Origin: Neoechinorhynchus agilis
Lineage: Eukaryota; Acanthocephala
Assembly: GCA_051530055.1 (NCBI GenBank)
Contig: JBMGUZ010000027.1
Span: forward strand, 1 to 34,200
Reading direction: 5' to 3'
Length of the DNA: 34,200 nt
The translations under genes and the position numbers were made by a program. The notes under the pieces were generated by a model, which saw nothing but the letters and a program-made list of their open reading frames with translations, was not told the origin of the DNA and ran no database searches. Shown one piece after another: positions 9,713-19,119 of this stretch (positions are counted from its first letter, which is position 1; every line of letters begins with the position of its first letter).

Positions 9713-10730
9713 CTAAGCTGCCGTCATGGTGTAACGGTCGAAAAGACGGATGCTGCATTTCCCTTCCGTTGCGGAGTTAGACTTATTTTTTGCAGGAGGA
9801 ATGCTCCTGATCTCGGATGGATAGTGATTCGTCTTTAGCAGATCCTGCACCGCGGTACAAAACGACCCGAGTGCCTCGACACCAAAGAAATGATGATTCT
9901 CAACAAAGTCCTTGTATTTGGTCTTTCTGCGGTCCTCAGCAGCGGCTATTGCCCCCCTTTTCTTAAAAGCGGCCAATTTTATTTTGCTGGCCATCGAGTT
10001 GGCAAAGATTGCTCGGCTCTAGGATGTTAAGCGTATTCACAGTATTCAGCACGACTAAGAATTGCGTTCATTTCGGCATGTCGTGAGTATTTTCCGCCTG
10101 ATGTTCCACGGTCGCTCCACAACGGCAGCGATGGGATACTCGTTGGAAAGCAGGATGAGATAGCGTTGAGCCAAGCACCGGATTCTCTTCAAGAGACTGC
10201 CGTCAATCGTGTTCGGTTCACCAGGTCACGAGAATCTGAAATTAAAGAGTTATGAATTCTCGCTACCCCGGGAACGAATCCTAAACTGGTTGTGTGCAAG
10301 CAATGACGGGTATCTGCTGGCTGCTTGAATCCCTACACCAGAGATTAAACGCCTGCACGATATCGTCATCCAAAGTGTAATTCTCGCCAAGAAAAGGCTT
10401 AACTATTTTGCGGCTTGCTTCATACTGTGCCAAGTAAGCTGACAGAGAAATATCGACTACTTTTCGGATACCCAAACCGCCACACGACACATTAAAAACG
10501 CTTGACTCCAGGCCTCGTCGGGCAGCTGAGTATTTAAAATTTTGTCGAAAGAGGCTTTCACCGTCTCGTCTAATTTTACCAGCTTATTCTTGTGTCTAAA
10601 AAAATATGCTGTGCAAAGCTTATACAGTATTTTTGGAATAAAGAATGTGTTCGTGATCAGGAAAAGAACCTCAAGTGAAGGCAATTCATCAACTCGTTCG
10701 CGCAGCACCGAAAGTTGCGACTAAAAATCT
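9713..10730 (-). mobile_element. LINE fragment: region C-terminal to the reverse transcriptase
   Basis: Three pieces in order on the minus strand match the post-RT region of a LINE family common in invertebrates. At 10457-10708, LFLITNTFFIPKILYKL and DEAWSQAFL (family pattern: LL-N-x-x-IPK-LLY ... L-x-D-x-x-W-x-QA-x-L). At 10281-10490, SCGGLGIRKVVDISLSAYLA (pattern GGLGIR ... A-FLAS). At 9713-9994, AAEDRRKTKYKDF and FFGVEALGSF (pattern AAAE-RK-KY ... ET-G). Between the last two, ESGAWLNA and HAEMNAIL keep family spacing, but part of the usual D-x-KRPDG segment is missing. The frame is interrupted at least twice, and the catalytic RT lies upstream and is absent; 10731-10960 shows only faint related sequence. 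Dead copy. Confidence 0.75.
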
Positions 10731-10960
10731 ACAATCTCAGCTTCAACATTAGAACAATTAATGCAGCATCCTAGAAGATTACTAATTTCGAGGTAAGGAT
10801 TAGAGCATAGGAATATCTTATAAAAAATAGTTGGCTGCTTTGGGATCCTTTGACCTTGCGTGATTTTCCAACCTTGGTTAAAAATCCCGCGGTGCTTGTT
10901 CCGATGGTGCCATATTTTCGCCGCTTCACCGACTCCAAAGACTGCAAGGAACAAGCAGCT

Positions 10961-11447
10961 TTAAGCAATCGTTTTGGGCAGGTGAAATACCAGGCGACCC
11001 GCCGTCATTGGGATGTTTGGAATCAATGATTATTTATAACTAGGTAATTAGTAATGAAAGGCTTAATGATGTACGTCTGATGAATTCAAAAATTATTTAT
11101 TTGATCTGTCGTGTTGGGTTTTTCAACTCAAATATCTATTAATTTGATGAATATCATCTTCTTAAAAGTCGAGGAGCCTCGTCTTGTACATCATCAGCTC
11201 TAAAAAGAAAGTTTTGAAATAGTTATTCTGCTCCCACACGCGCTTATGTTAGATTGTATTGTTCACTATGTTCTCACAAAGAAGAGAAAGGACAAAAGGG
11301 CGTCATTAAACTTAGCGACGAATCTCGACTTTTTAGGAAATTTTGGAGACGTCGCAGGTAATCAGTTTGCTTTCCTATGATCGGACAAGGGAAATTTAAT
11401 GATAGCTCTGGAAAAGGGGGATTACAATCCGAAAATGGAGGCCGTAC
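10961..11447. other. Non-coding stretch
   Basis: No coding frame recognised. A short complementary pair (GATGTAC near 11067 and GTACATC near 11186) brackets AT-rich DNA. The CTGATGA at about 11078 was checked as a hammerhead core and has no GAAA partner in the right place. Confidence 0.4.
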
Positions 11448-12574
11448 ATGCGGAGATATGTGAACGAAGTGCTACTGTCCTATTCCGATGTTGTATGGTC
11501 TGCCATAAGAAAGCAAAAAAGAATGTGCCCTGAGACCAATCGTATCAATGAATGCCAGTTTCAGTTACGCTTTGGGAAAGTTCCTGGTTATGTGCTTGAC
11601 AGAGGTAACATCACAAGTAGCTGTCAATGTGAAGAATTCGAGAGATTTCGTCGAGAAACTGAGGGGGACCAACATTCCGGAAAAATGTACAATTTTCACA
11701 ATGGATGTGGTATCCCTCCATTATACCAATGTCTGCGTCGAGGATGCCATAAATGCGGCGACCACACACCTTCCGGTTCTTCGGGGAATCGATCCCAAAA
11801 CACACCTAAAGAATCTGCTTGAGTTGGCTTGCGCGGCAAGTTTCGAGTTTGATGGAAAGTATTATGTTCAAAAGTAGGGCCATGGGCTCACCTATTGCTC
11901 TAGTTCTGGCCAATCTTTTCATGGATCAATTGGAAAAAGCGAAATGGAAACGTATGCGATCAAACCAGTCTTCCACAAAAGATATGTAGATAATATATTC
12001 GTGATTTGGCCCGGGGACGTGGAACATCTCAGCCGCCATCATAATCGAATAAAATTCACTATGAATAGGTCCGATGAAAATGGAAGGTTTCCGTTTCTAG
12101 ATGAGTTGATTCAAAAAACAAAAGTTGGTATATTCAAAGGCCTTCTACATCGTGCCTACAACATCTGCAGTGAGGAGTGCCTCAGTGATGAAATCCAACA
12201 GCTGAAACGAATTTTGAGAACGTTGGGTATCCCAAATATGTTCTTAGTTCAGCGCGAGAGCAAGTGGACCGTGCGAGCAATACCCAGTCAAAAGAAACAT
12301 CCAAGGGCCCGAATCAAATGGACCCGCGCATTGGAGTGCCAGACACAGGCCCACAAACCAACCGTTCGCGCAACAAAATTTCAAGGATTGTAAAGAACAG
12401 CGGTCTGCCGATAAAATGCCAATTTTATTTTCAACCTTCAGTGCTGATAGGAAACCCTATTTCCCGGAAATACCAGGAGGTGGAAAAGAGAGCTGTTGTC
12501 CACAAAGTTGCTTGTAGCCAATGCAACAGCAATTACATCGGACAAACAGGCCGGAATCTGAAAACGAGATCGGC
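11448..12574 (+). mobile_element. Penelope-like element relic A: RT and start of GIY-YIG
   Basis: Reverse transcriptase core of a Penelope-like element spread over several frames. Recognisable in order are TMDVVSLHYTNV (11.70 kb, motif A), GSPIALVLANLFM (11.89 kb, motif B), RYVDNIFVIW (11.98 kb, catalytic box, second Asp replaced by Asn), GRFPFLDELI (12.09 kb) and the thumb region around ECLSDEIQQLKRIL. The GIY-YIG endonuclease begins at about 12.49 kb (VACSQCNSNYIGQTGRNL) and is cut off at 12575, exactly where the duplicated mucin unit starts. Broken in several places and not active. Weakly similar to the other relics here, so probably a different subfamily. Confidence 0.85.
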
Positions 12575-12947
12575 ATGATGAATGGCGGGCCGCTTGTCAA
12601 GATTTAGAATTGAGAGTGTGTTACTTGAGAAATTTTCGCTAAAAAATCTTCCGGACCTCAACATTACTCATAAAATTTCGTTAAAAGAATAAAAGCACAT
12701 AAATATTCAAAGCTATTAAAAACAAAAATATAATCGTCAAGTGTTTGTATTAGTATAATAAACAAACACAAATGTTTGTCAATAAAAACAAACCTAGACG
12801 CAATAAAGTAAACTGAGTATATCTCCCTTTCGATCAATGCGACAACAACGATCAACATATGAAGCGGAGTTTGTGACACACACAGGAAAGATAAAGCCTC
12901 ACGAAAGTCTCTATGGAATGTATTGAACACGAATCACCACAAAAACG

Positions 12948-14840
12948 ATGGATATCATTCGACTAATAACAATTGCCCTAATTGCTACCATGATTCACCT
13001 CGTTGCAGGATTACCTTCACAAAGTGATTACATCAACACACAAATTCCGAACAACTTTTCAGTAAAATTTGAGCCTTACAATATTGGAAAACAAGATGAC
13101 TATAATTCCGACCTTTATTGCAATCAATATGTTTTATCATTTTGTCAGCCAAATGGCAGAAAATCTTCAACAGCCCAACCAATGACTACGGAGGAGACAA
13201 CAATCACTGAGGAAACAATCACAGAAGAGACCAACACAACAGAGCAAATAGCGAACTCAGAGGAAACAGCAAAAACACAGGATGCCACAACGGAGGAAAC
13301 AACTACGGAGGCGACTAGTACAGCAGAGGAAACAACAAAAGAGGAAACAACAACACAGGAAACAACAACACAGGAAACAACTACGGAGGACACTAGCACA
13401 TCAGAGAAAACATCCACTGAAGAGACCATCAATGAGGAGACCACTACAAAAGCAACAACAACCATAGAGGAAGCTACCACAACAGAGGAAATAGCAAACC
13501 CAGAGGAAATAGAAAATACAGAGGAAACAACAGCAGATGAAACAACTACGGAGGAGACTAGCACATCAGAGAAAACATCCACTGAAGAGACCACCAATGG
13601 GGAGACCACTACAGAAGCAACAACAACCACAGGGGAAGCTACCACAGCGGAGGAAATAGCAAACTCAGAGGAAACACCAACTGAGGAGCCCACCAATGAG
13701 AAGACCAGCACTACAGAAGAAACAGCCATAGGCGAAGCTACCACAACAGAGGAAATAGCAAACCCAGAGGAAATAGCAAAAACACAGGATACCACAACAG
13801 AGGAAACAACTGCGGAAGCGACTACCACAACAGAGGAAACAACTACGGAAGCGACTACCACAACAGAGGAAACATCTACTGAGGAGACCGCCACTACCGA
13901 AAAAACAACCACAGAGGAGACTACCACAACAGAGGAAATAGCAAAAACACAGGATACCACAACAGAGAAAACAACTACGGAAGCGACTACCACAACAGAG
14001 CGATCATCTACTGAGGAGACCCGCACTACAGAAGAAACAACAACAAAGGATGCTACCACAACAGAGGAAACAACAACAAAGGATGCTACAACAGCAGAAA
14101 AAACATCCACTGAAAAGACCACCAATGAGGAGACCACTACAAAAGCAACAACAACCCCAGAGCAGGCTACTACAACAGAGGAAATATCAAGCCCAGGGGA
14201 AATAACAAAAACAGAAGAAACAATAACAGAGGAAAGAACTATGGAGGTGATAACAACAACAGAGGAGACCACCACTACTGAAGAAGCAACAACAGAAGAG
14301 AGCTCGACTACAGAAGAAACAACAACCACAGAGGAAACAAGTGATGAGGCGACCACAACGACAGAAGAATCAAATACGGAGGAGACCACAACCACAGAGG
14401 AGACTTTCACTACTGAAACAACAACCGCAGATGAGACTACTACTTCCGAGGGAATAACATTCACAGCGGAGACTAACACTTCAGAGGAAAGAACTACTGA
14501 GGAGGGCGAAAACGGCTACGAGGACGGCGATAATGATAGCAGAGATGACGGTTGGAATGATGACGACAATGAAGTACAGGATGACGACGATGACCGTATT
14601 GATGAATACGGCGATGACGGCAGCGAGGAATATGACGATGACGGTAGTGTCGAATACGACGGCGACGACGATGATGGCAGTGCCGAATGCAACTATGACG
14701 AGGATGATGGTAGTGCCGAATACAACTATGACGACGATGACCGTAGTGATGAATACGACTATGACGACGAAGGTAGTGATGAATACGACTATGATGACGA
14801 CTATGATGTCAGCAATGTTCAAAAAACGGTGCACGGATGA
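12948..14840 (+). CDS. Secreted Thr/Glu-rich mucin-like protein with acidic tail, 630 aa
   Basis: Residues 1-22 form a signal peptide (MDIIRLITIALIATMIHLVA). A short head (23-75) carries the only paired cysteines (DLYCNQY, SFCQPNG). Residues 76 to about 518 are degenerate repeats of the TTEET/EETTT type, offering dense O-glycosylation sites and strong negative charge. Residues 520-625 are an Asp/Glu/Tyr-rich tail with repeats of the DDGSxEYxYDDD type, likely metal-binding or very extended. No chitin-binding or membrane domain is seen, so it is probably a secreted, extended matrix, cuticle, silk-like or gut-lining protein; that role is inference. A TATATC at 12818 is a possible promoter element and AATAAA at 14964 the likely poly(A) signal. 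A near-identical, broken paralogue lies at 23084. The long Val/Ser-rich frame on the opposite strand is a shadow of the repeats. Confidence 0.9.
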   Translation: MDIIRLITIALIATMIHLVAGLPSQSDYINTQIPNNFSVKFEPYNIGKQDDYNSDLYCNQYVLSFCQPNGRKSSTAQPMTTEETTITEETITEETNTTEQIANSEETAKTQDATTEETTTEATSTAEETTKEETTTQETTTQETTTEDTSTSEKTSTEETINEETTTKATTTIEEATTTEEIANPEEIENTEETTADETTTEETSTSEKTSTEETTNGETTTEATTTTGEATTAEEIANSEETPTEEPTNEKTSTTEETAIGEATTTEEIANPEEIAKTQDTTTEETTAEATTTTEETTTEATTTTEETSTEETATTEKTTTEETTTTEEIAKTQDTTTEKTTTEATTTTERSSTEETRTTEETTTKDATTTEETTTKDATTAEKTSTEKTTNEETTTKATTTPEQATTTEEISSPGEITKTEETITEERTMEVITTTEETTTTEEATTEESSTTEETTTTEETSDEATTTTEESNTEETTTTEETFTTETTTADETTTSEGITFTAETNTSEERTTEEGENGYEDGDNDSRDDGWNDDDNEVQDDDDDRIDEYGDDGSEEYDDDGSVEYDGDDDDGSAECNYDEDDGSAEYNYDDDDRSDEYDYDDEGSDEYDYDDDYDVSNVQKTVHG

Positions 14841-14963
14841 AGGTGCGAAACCGAAAGTGGCTTCGTTCAGTCATTAGTTAAGACCATCCTTAGCTACAAA
14901 TTAAATTAGCCATAGTGATAGATTTTACGTGGAAATAATTTACTATTTTCAAGTAAAACCCAT

Positions 14964-14969
14964 AATAAA
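14964..14969 (+). promoter_or_regulatory. Poly(A) signal of mucin copy 1
   Basis: AATAAA about 124 nt after the stop codon, in a segment conserved in the second copy, where the matching AATAAA is at 24741-24746. Confidence 0.55.
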
Positions 14970-15025
14970 ATCATAATAGCGTGAACTGCTGCTTGGTTTC
15001 CCAGTCGCAGGTTAAATCACTCTTT

Positions 15026-15510
15026 TTATATACTCTGACAATCGACCGTAACAAGATTTTCATTATTTTGGCCGAGCCTTCGTCGTTTTACGAGTTCGAC
15101 AGGGTCGTCTAAATCCCTGCTTGTGCCCGGCGAATAGCTGCACACCATGCATGATTTTGGACATTCACTGGGCGATTCATGATGCCCTTTCCTCGTCAGT
15201 ATTCGGCGCAGGGTGGGTGCATTTCGGTATACTAAGCGTACATCCAGTCCCGACTTTTGCAGCAGTCGTTTAACGTCGCTCGTAAATTGCTCGCTGACAA
15301 ACGGTATCTTCAGAATCGGCTTGACGTCGGACTGATTCTTGGTAAAAACCATCGCTTCCATGCTGATTCACCCTTTCTGAACGCATTTGAAGCTGCTTGA
15401 TTTCCTTACTTGAATACCCATTATCAGCAAATAAATAATTGACCTTCTGAACTGCTGAACGTTTTGCATCGGATGATGAGCAACTTCGTGCGGTCTTATG
15501 CATCTGGGCA
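15026..15510 (-). mobile_element. Penelope-like element relic B, copy 1: thumb and linker
   Basis: Minus-strand fragment. It starts with the end of the RT thumb (ARSCSSSDAKRS ... YLFADNGYSSKEIKQLQM, compare the PLE pattern of Arg-Ala-...-CS followed by NGYP), then the linker before the endonuclease (KIPFVSEQFTSDVKRLLQKS, APTLRRIL, and the Cys pair CPKSCMVC). The GIY-YIG endonuclease that should follow is missing here and kept in the duplicate at 24984-25247. The rest of the RT upstream is absent. Dead fragment lying head-on against relic C. Confidence 0.8.
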
Positions 15511-15583
15511 TAAATTGCCTAATTAATGACCAAGGCGTGATTGGAATCACTATGCATAACTATCGCCTTCCGACACGGGCATC

Positions 15584-16690
15584 GACTATGACCAGAAAGA
15601 TGGAGTAGCCATGGGCAGCCCGTTAGCCCCTGTGCTTGCTGAGCTGTATATGCGGCACTGGAAGGACGAACATTTGCCGTCGATACAGGGAGTTAATATC
15701 TGGTTCAGATATGTGGACGACACGTTCCTGTTGATCGACCCTTCAGAGACTAATATGAATCGCCTTAAACATGAACTGAATGGAAGGGACGACAATATTC
15801 AGTGGACGATCGAGGAGGAGGACCATGGTAAGTTTCCGTTCCTGGATGTGTGGATATACCAATTAGCCAGTGGAAACCACGACCAGCGTGTACCGAAAGA
15901 GAGGTATACCAGTGGGCCTTGTGCCATGGACATCTGCCCAACCTCGCAAATACAAAATTTCGAGGATTAGGTCACTCATACGCCGTGCTCTTACACATTG
16001 TAGCAACGCCAAGTTGTGTAACGAGGAGATTGGTTACCTAAAGTACATATCTGGTCGATATGGTTATCCTCTCCATCTTGTCGAACCTTCAATGGGGAGA
16101 CAAAGTCTAAAAAGGAAGAGATCTACGTTGAACTGCCATTCCCTGATGATCATTCGTATCTTGCTATGGAGCGCATCATAAAATCAGGATGTGAGGCCAA
16201 GAGAGTAAATGTTTACACAAAGAGGGGACGCACTCTACACTGATTGATATGTCCCAAGAATGGCCAACAGTCATCTGGTGCGGTATACAAAATTCCGTGC
16301 TCCGGTTGCGAACAGGTCTATGTGGGGCAGACCAACAATTTCACCCGACGGATGAAGGAGCACGAATCATCAGTTGTTCGCAACACGGATACCAGTTCCG
16401 CAGTGGTGGCCCATGCAAAAAACACCGGGCACACTGTTGATTTTAGTGCCACTACAACACTAGTTCGCAATGGTCGGCGTTTCGAACGTATTATCATCGA
16501 ATCCTTATATATAAATAGGTTCGAAACGTTCGAGGGCAATAAACCTGATTTCAAATTAAGGACTCGACTCCCACCGAATGTTATGTGACGTGTGAATTGA
16601 GAATCCCTGTGTATATGTGTTTTAGATCGCAGAAGAAGATCCCAGAAAGTGGATCGAAATTCTCCTATCGAAAATAAAAAACGATACAAA
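15584..16690 (+). mobile_element. Penelope-like element relic C: RT palm to GIY-YIG and 3' end
   Basis: Best preserved PLE in the window. In order: GVAMGSPLAPVLAELYM (motif B), WFRYVDDTFLLID (intact YVDD), GKFPFLDVWI, then in another frame SLIRRALTHCSN and LCNEEIGYLKYISGRYGYP (thumb). The GIY-YIG endonuclease lies at 16.27-16.58 kb with GAVYKIPCSGCEQVYVGQT, an RR-x-KEH motif and HAKNTGHTVDF. A 3' untranslated segment ends near GATCGAAATTCTCC and AATAAA (16673-16678). The N-terminal RT half is missing, and frame changes in the RT-thumb and thumb-endonuclease regions make it inactive. A related 3' end (GAAGATGGCAGAAGATCGAAAATAAA-like) occurs at relic E. Confidence 0.88.
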
Positions 16691-16804
16691 TGAATTCCCT
16701 TAGATCGTTGACATTAAACAGCAAGTTCAAGAAAGGAAGGTAATTTGACGGATTGCCTTTAGTTACTTTTATTCGTCGTGTTGCATCCATCGAGTTCAAC
16801 CGAC

Positions 16805-17338
16805 GCTAAACGTCGTTCACTTGATCATCCTCCGTGTAGGTGAACAGAACATCATCCACATAGCGGAGGTAAATCTGACTCGACGCAGGAAAATGACAAC
16901 TAGGACACGAGCTACACTATTACCCATGGACAATCCGTGAATTTGCCGATAGTAGCGGTTCCCGCATTGAAAGAGGTTGCACTCTATCACTATCCGTGTG
17001 AGATGAATCACATCGGCCGGCTGCATCCCAAAGAGATTGACCTCGTCTTTGAACTTGTGCAACATCTTCTCCAGCGCTCTTACTGCTGCGTTATTGTCCA
17101 CGTTCGTATAGAGCGATTCAAAGTCAAAGGACATCACACGACAATTTGTGAGATCCCTATGTATTGTTTGTAGGATTTCTAGCAGCCCTTCGACGTTTCG
17201 CACATATGAAACCGTCCTCTGTATCAACGGACTAACAGCCTGTGACATAGGGTATTCAGATCGGTAATGCGCCGCGATATTATATCCTTGGAAATATTTC
17301 AAATAAATCAAATAAGTTATGACCTGGAGTATGTTCAC
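16805..17338 (-). mobile_element. Penelope-like element relic D: RT palm
   Basis: Minus-strand RT fragment with VMSFDFESLYTNV (motif A), a helical stretch with VIECNLFQCGNRYYRQIHG, GLSMGNSVA (motif B) and, in a neighbouring frame, YLRYVDDVLFTYTEDD (catalytic box). It lacks the thumb and endonuclease, ending near 16805. It lies tail-to-tail with relic C, with the two 3' sides about 110 bp apart. Not active. Confidence 0.85.
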
Positions 17339-17538
17339 TTAGATTCTTAGAATTTTTATATTCATCGAAAAAGACTATTTCTTAAGAGTTGAAATTTTCA
17401 TTTAATGCGATAATGGTTACGATCGGATAAAAGACATTTTTTATCGTATAAGTTGAACTTTTGTTCTTTAAAAGACCCAATTATTAAGTCTTAAGTAATG
17501 CTTTTTCGTTGCAAGCAGATATAACCGTCGAAAGTCCA

Positions 17539-17972
17539 TCAAAGTTTTTTATGGAGTCCTATGTAGCTGTTGCAATTCGGGCATCGGTGAAGTGCGTCTT
17601 TAGTACTATCTGACATGAACGGCACAAGACAACAACCGCACCACAATCTATTTTTAGTGAATCAAAGTCGGAAATTTCGCACAAATCTTACCCGACGACT
17701 AGAATGGCAGCGCATACGACCCAAGTGATCACACCGGTTTTGTATTCAACTTTTGTGATTACTTGTTGATGACAATGAGGACACGTTATGTTCACTGGAA
17801 TTGATTCCAGCACTGCGTTATTTGGTGGAATATTTGACTGCGATGGAACCGGCCCTGCGGCAGCTGCAGGGTATGGCGGTGACGGCTCTATACACAAAAT
17901 GATTTTAAGAAAATATACTATCATACCTGTAATGTGAGTTTGCTCTTTTTCGTCTACAATGTATTTCTCCAT
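17539..17972 (-). CDS. LITAF-domain protein, three exons, 116 aa
   Basis: Exons on the minus strand: 17972-17927, 17887-17692 and 17647-17539, with introns of 39 nt (GTATGA...TGTATAG) and 44 nt (GTAAGA...AAAATAG). Spliced, it gives one clean frame of 116 codons plus TGA. The LITAF zinc domain spans about residues 46-116: NITCPHCHQQVIT carries C51 and C54, a hydrophobic stretch of about 20 residues follows (GVITWVVCAAILVVGLWCGC), and CPNC supplies C103 and C106 before the typical IGLHKKL ending. The N-terminal part is short and Pro/Ala-rich with a PPY motif. LITAF proteins are zinc-binding, monotopic proteins on the cytosolic face of endosomes and lysosomes, working in membrane traffic and, in invertebrates, often immune-responsive. 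ATG 17972 is chosen because an in-frame extension upstream has no ATG; a splice acceptor just upstream leaves room for another 5' exon. Confidence 0.92.
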
Positions 17973-17982
17973 TAAGATTTGA

Positions 17983-18088
17983 GTTCTAAGAACAGTCTCG
18001 TTATTTAGAACCAACGCTTAGTTAAAGGTATTTCGTTCTAAGAACAAAGTCTCGCTTTTTGCAACCAGCGGCGAGTTAAATCTACTTC
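17983..18088 (-). repeat. Tandem duplication of a candidate splice acceptor upstream of the LITAF gene
   Basis: Two diverged units of 52 and 54 bp (17983-18034, 18035-18088), each beginning on the plus strand with the palindrome GTTCTAAGAAC. On the minus strand each reads TTGTTCTTAG/AAC or CTGTTCTTAG/AAC, a plausible intron end, the nearer one only 11 nt before the ATG. The palindrome also fits TTCNNNGAA, the STAT binding pattern, but its placement at duplicated acceptor-like sites makes the splicing reading at least as likely. Confidence 0.6.
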
Positions 18089-18533
18089 GTTCTTTGCTGT
18101 CGTATACCAGTGAGTCATCGAGCAATGTAAAACTAAAAAAAGTAACCGGTTTGTTAACTACAAACTGCTTTATTATCTGCGATACAGTCTTTAGTCGGGA
18201 TATTTCCATGTTCGGCGAGGTGGCCATTACTCTTTTGAAAACAATAATTCCTGTTTTAAATTGAGAAACTTAAGCAATTTTCCGCTCTTTGCGTAATTGT
18301 CTTTAGTTGTAAAACCGATCTCCTGATTGTCACACAAATAGGTCGCATCCATTCATGGCCATAAATCTTCTTAATGAGATCAAGCATCAATTTTTATGGT
18401 GTAAAATTAAGGATGAAAAGCTAATTACCATCCAGTCAATCACATTATTTGATTCCTTCATCATTCTCTCTCGAGGTAATGAGCTTACGTGCACATATCG
18501 AGTTCAAAACCTTCAATGCTTTTGTTTCTGTAG

Positions 18534-19084
18534 AACAAATTCTTCGTTCAAACTGCTTTCCAAATGTGCAATCTTACATATTATACAAATATACAAACTT
18601 TTCAAAGGCGATTGGAAGTTCAGCATGTAGGTATTGAAAAAGCGACATTATATCAGGAAAAAGTAACGGGTCAAATAAAACTTTTAGATAATCATATCTT
18701 CGAAAAACGAGTTTTTATTCGTTACACCGTCAATAGTTGGACACAAACTACTTAAAAAATTCATACGATTGCCGAACAAGTCGATTTATTTTTGAGATTC
18801 AACTTTGGGAAAAAGTTAAATCGGTGGATTTTGCAATTTGTTTTTGCGACAACCCAGCATCGATTAATAACTCTGGTTTTTGGGATAATAATGATCGCTG
18901 CAATTATCGTCTTTGTAATGGTCAGGAGCATTATGATTTCAAAACAGGATACAGAAACCGTTTTCTGGATGAGCTCCATGAAAATCCTTGTTATAAGCTT
19001 GTGAATGCTAAATTTTACGGCGTGGTATTGGAAATGAAGGTCTACCCAATATTGTGCAGAACATCCCAATATTGGTTTGATTGA
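18534..19084 (+). CDS. CBM21-domain protein (glycogen-targeting PP1 subunit type), frame-broken
   Basis: An exon starting at 18534 after the acceptor CTTTTGTTTCTGTAG reads FQRRLEVQHVGIEKATL, then IFEKRVFIRYTVNSW, and after a one-base frame change near 18750, RFIFEIQLWEKVKSVDFAIC and GFWDNNDRCNYRL. This order is the CBM21 domain of protein phosphatase 1 regulatory subunits (PPP1R3 type), which bind glycogen and bring PP1 to glycogen synthase: V-x-LE ... FEK-x-V-x-VRYT-x-x-W ... F-x-F-x-I ... FAI-C ... WDNN-x-x-NYR. The segment between W and the F-x-F strand is several residues shorter than usual, so the break is probably a small deletion or a sequence error. A donor at 18476 suggests a 58-nt intron and an upstream exon ending near 18475, but no RVxF-type PP1-binding motif was found. 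AATAAA follows the stop by 29 nt. The C-terminal 50 residues are not recognised. Confidence 0.68.
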
Positions 19085-19112
19085 ATGCAAGGAAACTTTA
19101 TTTTTGGTTACT

Positions 19113-19118
19113 AATAAA
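19113..19118 (+). promoter_or_regulatory. Poly(A) signal of the CBM21 gene
   Basis: AATAAA 29 nt downstream of the stop codon, at the usual distance for a short 3' untranslated region. Confidence 0.6.
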
Positions 19119-19119
19119 A

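Larger units (their letters stand above)
12575..15461. repeat. Segmental duplication, copy 1 (mucin unit)
   Basis: Matches 22681-25664 in the same orientation from ATGATGAATGGCGGG to GCTGAACG. Outside the coding repeats the copies differ by only scattered bases, so the duplication is recent. Differences: copy 1 lacks 426 bp found in copy 2 at 24891-25316 (junction at 15113/15114) and a short segment near 12640, and its mucin repeat tract is longer. The right border continues smoothly into PLE sequence here but not in copy 2, so copy 1 keeps the original right flank. Confidence 0.93.

Noticed and set aside
11070-11200. Second CTGATGA as hammerhead core
   Set aside because: No GAAA at a suitable distance and no matching stems.
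13145-14479. 444-codon Val/Ser-rich open frame opposite the mucin gene (and similar ones at 23281-23841 and 23867-24355)
   Set aside because: They are the reverse complement of ACA/GAG/GAA repeats, which contain no stop on that strand; no signal, no start context, composition fully explained by the repeat.
14481-14877. Hydrophobic minus frame and Met/Thr-rich plus frame over the acidic tail
   Set aside because: Shadows of the GAY/GAC-rich coding sequence of the mucin tail.
18018-18227. 69-codon minus frame with ATG as a first exon of the LITAF gene
   Set aside because: No donor in the phase needed to join the acceptor next to the LITAF start was found; left unannotated.
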